The notes under the pieces: generated by a model
What the model saw: the letters and a program-made list of their open reading frames with translations, nothing else
Database searches by the model: none
Told to the model about the DNA's origin: nothing
Position numbers and translations under genes: made by a program
Assembly: GCA_026193155.1 (NCBI GenBank)
Contig: JAPHSI010000005.1
Coordinates: forward strand, 1-21,722
Direction of reading: 5' to 3'
Length of the DNA: 21,722 bases
From: Sulfurimonadaceae bacterium
GTDB taxonomy: Bacteria > Campylobacterota > Campylobacteria > Campylobacterales > Sulfurimonadaceae
Shown: positions 13,744 to 21,672 of the stretch, one piece after another
Position numbering within the stretch: position 1 is the stretch's first letter
How the letters are laid out: each line of letters begins with the position of its first letter

Positions 13744-15520
13744 TCCAAACACTTAAAACATATAAGCCCCATATATGATGTTTAAAAGCTTTGTTATTAG
13801 AACCTTTTATAAACTCTTTTAGCTCACGCTCTTTAAAAAGACCGGTTTGTTTATTTACCTCTTGGATAAGAGATATTTTTTTAGATTCTATTAGATATTC
13901 CATATATGGATTTGAAAAACCTTTCTTTTTTCTATCTAATATCTCTTTTGATAGATGCTTTTTCATTATTTGCTTTAGAAGTGATTTTGTTGTGGAATCC
14001 TCATATTTTAGTTTTGGATCTATGCTAAATATTAAAGATGCAAATTCATGGTCTAAAAATGGCGTACGTGATTCTATAGAATGAGCCATACTGACACGGT
14101 CTAGTTTTGTCAAAAAGTGCTCAGCTTGAAAAAGTTGCAGATCTATATAACTATACCAACTTGCTTCATCTTTATGCTCTGATGCCTCAAATATATTCCG
14201 ATAAGGTTTTATATATTTTAAAGATTGATTGTCTTTTATATTTTGACGAAGAAGTCTGTTTTTTTGAGTATCTGTAAACTTCTCACCAGATGTACGAAAC
14301 AAAGTAGTGTCTTCTAAAATTCTTTTATACCATTCCCACTCTCTATTTTCATTATAATGAGATTTAAAATACCTCTTTAGCCAATTTTTGTTGTTTAAGT
14401 TTTTTATCTGCTCAATATCGAGATAGTTAAAGTAATGCCTATATCCTAAAAAAAGTTCATCACTTCCCTCTCCACTTAGAACAACTTTGTAACCGTCTTT
14501 TTTTATTTCACTAAAGAGCAGATGCAAAGGAATGGCCGCAGGATCGTTTAGTGGTTCATCTAAATCTTCCAAAATATTATCGCAATTTGTTTCATAATCT
14601 TTAATTGATATCTCTACTTTTTTATTTTTAAGTTTTAAAAAATCGGCACTATCTTTTGCATCTACCCCCTCGTCATATTTTTCATATCCTTCATACCCTA
14701 AAGTATAAGTTTGCAAATCGTGTCCGTTTTGCAGAGCAAAATAGTTTAATGTAGCACTATCTATCCCGCCAGAGAGCAAAGAAGCCATAGGTACATCGGA
14801 ATGCAGACGAATATCAATAGATTCTTTTAGTTTTGATTCTAGCAGATGCAGGGCTTCGTCTTTATTTGTTATGATATTTGGTTTTGCAGCTAAAATATTA
14901 AAGTAGTTTTTTATAGAGATTTTTTTATCTTTGTACTCTAAATATTCACCCGCTCCAAGTTTTTTAATGCCTTTAAAAAAAGTATATGGCGGAGTAGGGG
15001 CTAAGAATGAGAGGTATGAGAGGAGTGCATCTGTATCCATCTCATTCTTATTTAGGTATGGAACAAGTGCTTTAATCTCAGATGCAAATATAAAACTCTC
15101 TGCATTTAAATAAAATATCGGTTTTTTACCTAGACGGTCACGAAAAAGATATATTGTGTCTGCATCTTTAATTGCTATTGCGAACATTCCGCGCAGTTTA
15201 TTTACAAAATCTACACCCCAATGATTATATGCATCTACTAAAATTTCTATCTCGTCTTGTGGCTTAAAGCCATAAGTATTCAGTTCATTTTGGAGTTCTT
15301 TATAGTTGTATATCTCACCGTTAAAAGAGATAAGAATATTATTTTTGTTTAATGGTTGTTTTGTTTGATTGTTTTGAATATTTAGCAGTTGATGTGCGAA
15401 AAAAAAGTTTTTATCTTTTAGTATATTTGTAGCATCAGGTCCACGATGATGCAGTTTTGAGATGGAGTTATTTGCTTTGTTTAAATCGTATCTACCTATT
15501 ATTCCAAATATGGCACACAT
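13724..15520 (-). CDS. asnB: Glutamine-dependent asparagine synthetase family protein
   Basis: A 598-residue class II glutamine amidotransferase/asparagine synthetase. Cys2 after the initiator Met (MCAIFGIIG) is the glutaminase nucleophile, which fixes the start. HHRGPDAT and SFNGEIYNY follow in the N-terminal domain. The synthetase domain has the ATP-pyrophosphatase loop SGGIDS at 250-255, SGEGSDELFLGY and SIESRTPFLDHEFA. It should transfer ammonia from glutamine to aspartate; some close relatives instead amidate sugars or cell-surface compounds. It is the last gene of a packed minus-strand run, joined to the upstream methyltransferase by a 1-base TAATG overlap. Its 3' end overlaps a convergent methyltransferase gene by 20 bases. 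The coupling to a methyltransferase leaves room for a surface-modification role. Confidence 0.9.
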   Translation of the reverse strand: MCAIFGIIGRYDLNKANNSISKLHHRGPDATNILKDKNFFFAHQLLNIQNNQTKQPLNKNNILISFNGEIYNYKELQNELNTYGFKPQDEIEILVDAYNHWGVDFVNKLRGMFAIAIKDADTIYLFRDRLGKKPIFYLNAESFIFASEIKALVPYLNKNEMDTDALLSYLSFLAPTPPYTFFKGIKKLGAGEYLEYKDKKISIKNYFNILAAKPNIITNKDEALHLLESKLKESIDIRLHSDVPMASLLSGGIDSATLNYFALQNGHDLQTYTLGYEGYEKYDEGVDAKDSADFLKLKNKKVEISIKDYETNCDNILEDLDEPLNDPAAIPLHLLFSEIKKDGYKVVLSGEGSDELFLGYRHYFNYLDIEQIKNLNNKNWLKRYFKSHYNENREWEWYKRILEDTTLFRTSGEKFTDTQKNRLLRQNIKDNQSLKYIKPYRNIFEASEHKDEASWYSYIDLQLFQAEHFLTKLDRVSMAHSIESRTPFLDHEFASLIFSIDPKLKYEDSTTKSLLKQIMKKHLSKEILDRKKKGFSNPYMEYLIESKKISLIQEVNKQTGLFKERELKEFIKGSNNKAFKHHIWGLYVLSVWIKKHLL

Positions 15521-16101
15521 TATTTATCAAACCTTACAGTTATATCTGCATCCAGATAGCCTTCTAAAAAGGTGACTTTATTTACATTTAACTCTTTTGC
15601 AAAAAGCTCAATTTGTTTGGTTGTTAAATAGTTATAAGTCTCACTCTCTTTTTTACCGTGTAAAATATTAAAAATAAATGCTACTTTTGAGGATAAATAG
15701 CAATTTCTCATGAAGAGATAAGTCTCATAACTATTAAGTACATTCATAGCTCCGCTACAAACTATATAATCAGCCTTTGGTAAACTCTCTTGCACAATAT
15801 CTATATTTAAAATTTCACATCCGGTATTGTTTGAGGCTATTGATACCATATCATCATGACAATCAATTCCGACATAGTTTTTGGGTAGGTTTTTATTTTT
15901 TTCAAGATAAAGGTAAAAGTCACCAAAACCGCATCCTGCATCTAAGAGTTCATACTTATTAAGTTCGTTTGGAAGGAGTCTTAAGATGGTTTTGAAGCGT
16001 ATGGTCTGTGTCGATGCACTCGACCAGTTTACACCCTTTGCACTTACCCCGTGTTTATCTATTGCAGAAGTGTAAAACTTTTCATTATCAATTTTTGGCA
16101 T
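15520..16101 (-). CDS. Class I SAM-dependent methyltransferase, small
   Basis: A 193-residue methyltransferase with a classical motif I LLDAGCGFGD (52-61), the acidic residue after strand 2 in YVGIDCHDDM, NIDIVQESLP, and YIVCSGAMNVL at motif IV. The substrate is not recognisable. The N-terminal FYTSAIDKHG segment resembles small methyltransferases that act on small molecules or sugars, but this is only a resemblance. The stop codon overlaps the asnB start by 1 base, indicating translational coupling and possibly a shared pathway. The start has little Shine-Dalgarno sequence and lies 15 bases after the preceding gene. Confidence 0.84.
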   Translation of the reverse strand: MPKIDNEKFYTSAIDKHGVSAKGVNWSSASTQTIRFKTILRLLPNELNKYELLDAGCGFGDFYLYLEKNKNLPKNYVGIDCHDDMVSIASNNTGCEILNIDIVQESLPKADYIVCSGAMNVLNSYETYLFMRNCYLSSKVAFIFNILHGKKESETYNYLTTKQIELFAKELNVNKVTFLEGYLDADITVRFDK

Positions 16102-16116
16102 TTTTTAGTGTTTTTA

Positions 16117-16485
16117 CTAGTAGTCTTTCATTATACAAGGGATATCTGACTCACCTTTAATTTCTCCAAATTTGTCAATCTCTTCATTCATTACGGTTGC
16201 AAAATTTTCTATAGTTTTATCAAGCTGTTCTTGGGCTTCATCTACAAGTTTTTGTTGTCTGTTTTCTGTTTCTTTAAATTGTTTGAAAATTTCTAAAAAA
16301 TATTTTTTGTCTTTGGTCAATAAAACAACATCCTCTCTTTTAACCCATTTTCTCTCAGTCTTTCCATTTTTTTCAAATTCAAAAATAACATGGTCATTAT
16401 TTTTAGAAGCTATATATTTACTGACTGCAAAACCTATAAAGTGTTGCAATGGGATAGAGTGTTGTCTTTTAATTACATAATACAT
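16117..16485 (-). CDS. Uncharacterised coiled-coil protein
   Basis: A 122-residue protein I do not recognise. The first ~60 residues look like a small beta-rich fold (FIGFAVSKYI, HVIFEFEKNG, KWVKREDVVLL). Residues about 65-105 are a charged amphipathic helix (KETENRQQKLVDEAQEQLDK and onward), likely a coiled coil. The tail is acidic with one Cys near the end (DIPCIMKDY). No signal peptide or membrane span is present, so it is probably cytoplasmic. Its ATG overlaps the stop of the AMMECR1-like gene by 1 base (TAATG), which makes joint expression and a possible partnership likely. Confidence 0.65.
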   Translation of the reverse strand: MYYVIKRQHSIPLQHFIGFAVSKYIASKNNDHVIFEFEKNGKTERKWVKREDVVLLTKDKKYFLEIFKQFKETENRQQKLVDEAQEQLDKTIENFATVMNEEIDKFGEIKGESDIPCIMKDY

Positions 16486-16871
16486 TAATTATTGAATTCC
16501 TTTTGGATTGAGTAGTCTGTTGTTTCTAAAATAGATGGGTCTCTTTCATTGATTACACCTTCTGGAGTATTGAGCTCAATCTCAATCTCACAAGCTAAAT
16601 ATTCTGAAGTTGAGATAGGAGAAAAATTCATATCTTCAAAAGCTGCTTTTTTTGCATTTAAAATTATACTTTCTATAAGCGAGATGTTTGTATTGTGAAG
16701 ATGGGACTTGCCTCTCAGTTTATTTTCTAAAAAGATTTTTATCGATGCACCAACAGACTCTTTTAATAAAGGGTATTCACTAATAAGAGTTTGTTTATCA
16801 ATCTTTCTTTTTGCTTCTAAAACTTCTTCTATGGAATCACGCGCAAGTTGCAATAAAACTGAACGAGCCAT
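16485..16871 (-). CDS. Divergent AMMECR1-like domain protein
   Basis: A 128-residue protein. The opening LLQLARDSIEEVL, the central LRGKSHLHNTN, and AKKAAFEDMNFSPISTSEYLACEIEIELNTPEGV (quoted in parts: AKKAAFEDMNFSP, then EIEIELNTPEGV) follow the order of AMMECR1 proteins, where the matching parts are LLxLAR, LRGCIG, AAFxDxRFxPL and ISxLTxPE. The normally invariant RGCIG is replaced by RGKSH, and the protein is shorter than the usual ~180-200 residues, so any activity dependent on that motif is probably lost. The start is the ATG at 16871 with AAGGA 5 bases upstream, not the adjacent TTG. The family role is unknown; AMMECR1 often sits with Memo and radical-SAM partners, which are absent here. 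Confidence 0.6.
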   Translation of the reverse strand: MARSVLLQLARDSIEEVLEAKRKIDKQTLISEYPLLKESVGASIKIFLENKLRGKSHLHNTNISLIESIILNAKKAAFEDMNFSPISTSEYLACEIEIELNTPEGVINERDPSILETTDYSIQKEFNN

Positions 16872-16905
16872 CAAAATCCTTAAGTATTTTAGATATATTG
16901 AAACA

Positions 16906-18060
16906 TTATAGCATATTTCGTTCTTTATAATTATTTATAAATTTTATGATAACCATGACACTAATCACCTGAAATAACGATGCTAATATGAAAGCATAGT
17001 AGTGAAGTTTATCTATAGAATTTGCATGGTAAGCAAGTGTAGCCATTGCAATAAGAAGCGTTAGCGGCATAGAGTGTGATAAGCCCATCAATATAGAATC
17101 AATGATACCAATCTCTTTTATAAATACTAAAGAAGCTATAACACGCATGGCAATCATGACTATCGCTATAGTAAGTGCTTTTGTTATCAAACCATTCATA
17201 GTAAGTGCATCTAGGTTAAATGTAGTTCCGATATATATGAAAAATATAGGTACTAAAAATCCAAAGCCGAACGCTTCAAGTTTCTGAGGCAGATCTTCTT
17301 TATGTGGGAAAAAAGTAGGAATAAATATACCTGCTAAAAATGCTCCAAAGGCAAGTTCAAGTTTTAAATAAAGCATAGATGCAACTAGAAGAAAAAATAT
17401 ACCCATTGAAAGTCTGATATCTTGTTCCGCTTTGTCTTCGTGCGGCATTAGTATTGTTGATATGCTTGGAAACCACCAGGTAAGAATAGAGATAACTCTA
17501 AATAAAACAAACATAAAAAGTAAAAATAGAGTAAGTGCCAAAATAGTTTTAAATAAACCAAGCCCGATTCCGGATTGCAACCCTGCGGATGTTATAGTTA
17601 AAACGGCGATACTTACAACTTCCCCTATACCACCGCTTGTCATCGATAAGTCAAGCCAAGGTGTTTTGCCGTACTCTTTTGAGAGAGTTGCTACAAGTCC
17701 TACAGATATAAGAGGTAATAAAACCATAAAGATTTTTCCAAGATTAAGATACAAAGATAAAAAAATTGAAAATGAATATAAGATGATTATGTATATAATA
17801 ACTTTTTTTACAATATGTTTTGGAGTTTTAAATACATTTGTCAGATTAATCTCTGTTCCTGCAATAAACATTAAGTATAAAAATCCAAATTCTGCTACAA
17901 GTTCAAATATATGTTCATCATGAAGTAGCCCTATATATGCGAGAATTGATCCAAAAATAATCTCAATAGGTGTAGTCGGCAGGTTTAATTTTTTTGCAAA
18001 AAAAGGCGAGAAAATAATAATGAGTGATATGGTTGTAATCAGAACAATAGTATCATTCAT
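16906..18060 (-). CDS. CPA2-type cation:proton antiporter membrane domain
   Basis: A 384-residue protein with about 11-12 hydrophobic segments, matching the Na+/H+ exchanger (CPA2, KefB-like) transport domain. Typical pieces are LNLPTTPIEIIFGSILAYIG (the LxxPxxxGxIxxGxxLG-like motif) near residue 25, FLYLMFIAGTEIN, and AFLAGIFIPTFFPHKEDL with FFIYIGTTFN. No C-terminal TrkA/RCK nucleotide-binding domain follows, so it is the short type lacking that regulation. It should exchange K+ or Na+ for H+ across the inner membrane; ion choice cannot be told. A strong AGGAG lies 6 bases before the ATG. The gene starts 14 bases after bioB. Confidence 0.88.
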   Translation of the reverse strand: MNDTIVLITTISLIIIFSPFFAKKLNLPTTPIEIIFGSILAYIGLLHDEHIFELVAEFGFLYLMFIAGTEINLTNVFKTPKHIVKKVIIYIIILYSFSIFLSLYLNLGKIFMVLLPLISVGLVATLSKEYGKTPWLDLSMTSGGIGEVVSIAVLTITSAGLQSGIGLGLFKTILALTLFLLFMFVLFRVISILTWWFPSISTILMPHEDKAEQDIRLSMGIFFLLVASMLYLKLELAFGAFLAGIFIPTFFPHKEDLPQKLEAFGFGFLVPIFFIYIGTTFNLDALTMNGLITKALTIAIVMIAMRVIASLVFIKEIGIIDSILMGLSHSMPLTLLIAMATLAYHANSIDKLHYYAFILASLFQVISVMVIIKFINNYKERNML

Positions 18061-18074
18061 TACTAGCTCCTAGC

Positions 18075-18920
18075 TTATTTCACATTTTTTGCAATTTCTA
18101 GATTTAAAGATTTTAGCATATCTAAATCTTTACTCATCATTCTACCTGAAGTTGTTAAGTAATTACCTATTACTATAGAGTTTGCACCGAATTTAAATAT
18201 TTCATTTTGTCTTTTTCCAAACATAAGCTCTCGTCCACCCGCAACCATTATACGCTCTGCATCCGGTATCATTTCACGTGTGAGTTTTATAAGTGATAAT
18301 GCTTCATCTGTTGTAATGGTACTCGGATTTAACTTTAGTGCTTCATTATGCATGTAAAAGTTTATAGGGACACTTGTCGGGTTTAACGACTTTAAAGACT
18401 CAAGCATACTTATTCTATCTTCTCTAGTTTCCCCAAGACCAAATATTCCTCCGCTTATAAGAACTAGACCCGCTTTGTTTACATTTTGGCAAGTCTCATA
18501 TCTCTCATCCCAAGGATGTGTAGTACATATTTGCGGATAGAAATCCCGTGAAGTTTCTAAATTATGGTTATAAGCCTTTATTCCTGCTTCTTTTAAAATT
18601 AGCAGTTGTTCCAGCGTAGCTGTACCGTTACATGCTATGAGTCTAAGCTCTGGCACCTCTTTCGTTAATATTTTTGCAGTATTACATACAAACTCTAGTG
18701 TTTTTTCACTTAGACCTTTATCTGAAGTTACTAAACAAAAACCAAGAGCCCCGTTATCCCTTGCTGTTTTTGCTTCGCTTAAAATATCATCTATAGGTTT
18801 TTGTTTGTAGCGTTCAATATCTGCTTTGTAACGTACACTCTGAGAACAAAACTTACAATCCTCTTTGCATGTACCGCTATTTATATTACAGATTGAACAA
18901 AGAAAAATCTTATCTTGCAT
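18075..18920 (-). CDS. bioB: Biotin synthase, short form with a replaced [2Fe-2S] ligand
   Basis: A 281-residue radical SAM enzyme that inserts sulfur into dethiobiotin in the last step of biotin synthesis. The radical SAM cluster motif is C18-x3-C22-x2-C25. Compared with E. coli BioB, the auxiliary-cluster ligands Cys97, Cys128 and Arg260 correspond to Cys62 (GFCLVTS), Cys97 (LIACNGT) and Arg223 (ERIMVAGGRE). The Cys188 position (VCSGGI) is Ile155 (LISGGI). Extra cysteines occur at 8, 11, 132 and 144. NHNLETS and YLTTSGR are as expected. The length is like the short Campylobacterota form. SD AAAGG is 9 bases upstream; the start overlaps the phosphodiesterase gene by 11 bases. No other bio genes are nearby. 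Confidence 0.93.
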   Translation of the reverse strand: MQDKIFLCSICNINSGTCKEDCKFCSQSVRYKADIERYKQKPIDDILSEAKTARDNGALGFCLVTSDKGLSEKTLEFVCNTAKILTKEVPELRLIACNGTATLEQLLILKEAGIKAYNHNLETSRDFYPQICTTHPWDERYETCQNVNKAGLVLISGGIFGLGETREDRISMLESLKSLNPTSVPINFYMHNEALKLNPSTITTDEALSLIKLTREMIPDAERIMVAGGRELMFGKRQNEIFKFGANSIVIGNYLTTSGRMMSKDLDMLKSLNLEIAKNVK

Positions 18921-19422
18921 AGTTAATTACCTTTGGTGAAAAATCTTCATTTCCTCTCTCTCTAGTGTAGTGAGTTACAATTAGGCTATTCTCTTTTACC
19001 TCTAGCATAGCACATTCCGAGATAGGCTTGCTTCTAGCACATACCTCACCGGGATTTAAAAAGAGAGTATCACCTTTGTATTCAGAGTGAAATGTATGTG
19101 TATGCCCAGATATAACTACATCTGCATCCGGTGTCATATAAAAAGGTAGATGCATAAGTTTAAATTTTAAGTTAGAAAATTTAAAGTAGTAAGGTTCTTG
19201 AACAAGGTTATATTTGTTATGAAAATGAGCTAAATGAGCATCGTTATTTCCATAAACTGCTACATACTTTTTCCCACTATTCTCAAGAAAATCAAGGACT
19301 TCAACTTCAACTATATCACCGGCGTGTATAAAAAACTCAGCACCCTCACGTAATAACTTCTCAATAACTTTTTGAGTTTTGCCGACTTTAGTGTGGGTAT
19401 CTGATAATACACCGATTTTCAT
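18910..19422 (-). CDS. YfcE/MJ0936-type metallophosphodiesterase
   Basis: A 170-residue calcineurin-like phosphoesterase. Metal-binding motifs in order: SDTH (7-10), HAGD (33-36), GNND (58-61) and SGHTHTFHS near the C-terminus, with FLNPGEVCARS after it. Small members of this family hydrolyse phosphodiesters in the cytoplasm using Mn2+ or another divalent metal; the natural substrate is mostly unknown. The ATG overlaps the topA stop codon by 1 base (TAATG) and the 3' end overlaps bioB by 11 bases, so all three are translated from one mRNA. Confidence 0.92.
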   Translation of the reverse strand: MKIGVLSDTHTKVGKTQKVIEKLLREGAEFFIHAGDIVEVEVLDFLENSGKKYVAVYGNNDAHLAHFHNKYNLVQEPYYFKFSNLKFKLMHLPFYMTPDADVVISGHTHTFHSEYKGDTLFLNPGEVCARSKPISECAMLEVKENSLIVTHYTRERGNEDFSPKVINYAR

Positions 19423-21647
19423 TACTTCTCTATCTCTTCTTTGGGTGTGCGTGTTTTACATTTAACACATTCATATACATCTTTGTTTCTATAAGTCCGC
19501 TCAGCTAACACACCTTCACATCCATCTTTTTTACATTTTATGGTAGTCGGTTCAAATTTAGATATGAATTTACACTTAGGGTAGTTTTCACATCCCCAAA
19601 AAGGTCCGCGACGAGAGTTTTTAAGACTTAATTTTCCTCCACAATCAGGACAAGGTGTCTCGCTAACTTTTTCATCAACTTGGATGCTTTTTGTATTTTT
19701 ACAATCAGGATATCCGCTACAAGCTAAAAATTGACCGTTGCGACCTGTTTTTACTATCATCTCTTTGCCACATTTATCACATACTTCATCAGAAATTTCT
19801 TCTTTTTTCTCTACTTTGTTACCCTCTTCATCTACTTGTTCTGTGTATTTACATTTAGGGAAACCGCTACACGCTACAAAGTTGCCGAAACGTCCACTTC
19901 TAAGAAGTAACTCTTCTCCACATTTAGGGCAAGATCTGCCAAGAGGTTTTGCAAGTTTAAGTGATACTATATTTTGTTTTCCCTCTTCAATCTGTTTCAT
20001 AAACCTTTTGTAAAAGTCACTTAATAGTTGTTCCCAGTCTTCACCGTTTTCAGCTACTTCATCTAATTTTTCTTCCATACGTGCCGTAAAATTTATATCC
20101 ACTATGTTTGCAAAGTTTTTCTCTAAAGTCTCAGTTACGGTAAATGCCATCTCAGTCGGAATGATTTGTTTTTTCTCTATACTTACATATGTACGCCCAC
20201 TTAGTGTTGCAATTGTAGGTGCATATGTAGATGGACGCCCAACTCCTTCACTCTCTAACTTTTTAATAAGTGCAGCTTCTGAGTAACGTGCTGGCGGTTC
20301 TGTAAAGTGTTGAGTCGGTTTTATACTCTGAATCTCAGCATTCTCTCCCTCTTTTAACTGTGGAAGTAGTTTATCTTTATCTTCAGCTCCTGTTAGTGCA
20401 TAAAAACCATCAAATGTCAGCTTTCTCCCAGATGCACGAAATTCAGATTCATTCCCTTTAAATGTAATACTTTGCTGTTCAAACTCTGCATCATTCATCT
20501 GACATGCCATAAAACGTTCATATATTAAACGGTAAAGTTTAATCTCGTCTGGTTTTAAAAATTTTTGGGCAACTTCCGGTGAAAAACTAAGCATCGTAGG
20601 ACGAATAGCTTCGTGGGCTTCTTGTGCACCTTTTGCTTTTTTGGTATAAACTTTTGGCTCTTTTGGTAAATATTTTGCACCGAACCTGTTCTCAATCACG
20701 CCACGAACCATGCTTACTGCTTCATGGGCTAAATTTAGTGAATCAGTACGCATGTAAGTGATGACACCACTAGTGCCATCAGGAGTTTTTACACCTTCAT
20801 ATAATGTTTGTGCCACCATCATAGTCTTTTTAGGAGTGAAACCCAGTTTGCTAGAAGCTGTTTGTTGAAGTGTTGAAGTCATAAACGGCGGTGGAGTTTT
20901 AGATCTTCTGTTTTTAGTTTCTATTTTAGATATTAAAAAATTATCTGCTTTTACACTTTTTTCTATTTTATGAGCTTCATCTTTGTTAGAAATACTTAAT
21001 TTTTCAATTTTTTTGCCGTCAAAGCTTATAAGGTTTGCTTCGATATCTTTTTTAAATGCTGTATCTATAGACCAATACTCTTGAGGTACAAAAGCTTTTA
21101 TTTCACGTTCACGGTCCACTACCAGCTTTAGAGTTGAGCTCTGCACTCGTCCTCCCGATAAACCTTTCTGGATTTTTGATGCTAAAAGAGGTGAAAGTTT
21201 ATATCCAACTATACGGTCAAGTAAGCGACGAGCCTGCTGAGCATTTACCATGTTCATATCGATATGTCTTGCATTATCAAGTGCTGCTTTTATAGCAGAT
21301 TTTGTAATCTCATGAAATACAATACGCGGCAGTTCTGCAGGGTCTTTTTTTATAGCATGTGCAATATGCCATCCAATAGCCTCACCTTCACGGTCCTCAT
21401 CGGTCGCGATATATATGGTATCGGCTTTTTTTGCCAAGTCTTTTATCTCTTTGACTGTTGGTGCATTTTCTTTTGCAACAGAATACTTAGGAGTTATCTC
21501 TCCTGTTTCTTCATCAACAGTTATCCCAAAACGACTTTTTGGTAAATCTCTAATATGACCCTTAGAAGCAATAACTTTATAGTCTTTTCCAAGGAAGTTT
21601 GTTATAGTCCTAGCTTTAGCAGGAGATTCGACAATAATTAAATTCAA
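19422..21647 (-). CDS. topA: DNA topoisomerase I with four C-terminal zinc ribbons
   Basis: A 741-residue type IA topoisomerase that relaxes negative supercoils. The TOPRIM domain begins LIIVESPAKA and holds IATDEDREGEAIGWH. The toprim/hinge region has QQARRLLDRIVGYKLSPLL. The catalytic Tyr is Y298 in SGVITYMRTDS. VGRPSTYAPTI follows. The C-terminal ~175 residues contain four Cys4 elements starting CPKCGEELL, CDKCGKEMI, CPDCGGKLS and CKKDGCEGVL, which bind zinc and DNA. The start codon is TTG at 21647-21645, supported by AGGGA 6 bases upstream and by the family N-terminus beginning exactly there; no ATG fits better. It is the first gene of an eight-gene minus-strand run. Confidence 0.97.
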   Translation of the reverse strand: MNLIIVESPAKARTITNFLGKDYKVIASKGHIRDLPKSRFGITVDEETGEITPKYSVAKENAPTVKEIKDLAKKADTIYIATDEDREGEAIGWHIAHAIKKDPAELPRIVFHEITKSAIKAALDNARHIDMNMVNAQQARRLLDRIVGYKLSPLLASKIQKGLSGGRVQSSTLKLVVDREREIKAFVPQEYWSIDTAFKKDIEANLISFDGKKIEKLSISNKDEAHKIEKSVKADNFLISKIETKNRRSKTPPPFMTSTLQQTASSKLGFTPKKTMMVAQTLYEGVKTPDGTSGVITYMRTDSLNLAHEAVSMVRGVIENRFGAKYLPKEPKVYTKKAKGAQEAHEAIRPTMLSFSPEVAQKFLKPDEIKLYRLIYERFMACQMNDAEFEQQSITFKGNESEFRASGRKLTFDGFYALTGAEDKDKLLPQLKEGENAEIQSIKPTQHFTEPPARYSEAALIKKLESEGVGRPSTYAPTIATLSGRTYVSIEKKQIIPTEMAFTVTETLEKNFANIVDINFTARMEEKLDEVAENGEDWEQLLSDFYKRFMKQIEEGKQNIVSLKLAKPLGRSCPKCGEELLLRSGRFGNFVACSGFPKCKYTEQVDEEGNKVEKKEEISDEVCDKCGKEMIVKTGRNGQFLACSGYPDCKNTKSIQVDEKVSETPCPDCGGKLSLKNSRRGPFWGCENYPKCKFISKFEPTTIKCKKDGCEGVLAERTYRNKDVYECVKCKTRTPKEEIEK

Positions 21648-21653
21648 GTAGTA

Positions 21654-21658
21654 TCCCT
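21654..21658 (-). promoter_or_regulatory. Ribosome binding site that fixes the TTG start of topA
   Basis: AGGGA on the minus strand is separated by 6 bases from the TTG codon at 21647-21645. This supports initiation at a non-ATG codon. Confidence 0.65.
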
Positions 21659-21666
21659 ATATATAT

Positions 21667-21672
21667 AGTATA
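21667..21672 (-). promoter_or_regulatory. Possible -10 box of the topA operon
   Basis: TATACT on the minus strand would start RNA near 21660 and give a leader of about 13 bases that contains the AGGGA. The remaining 50 bases to the window edge hold no other feature that I can see. Confidence 0.4.

Noticed and set aside
17432..17923. 163-codon plus-strand open frame opposite the antiporter
   Set aside because: It is the shadow of a well-supported membrane protein on the other strand and has no recognisable motif or ribosome site.
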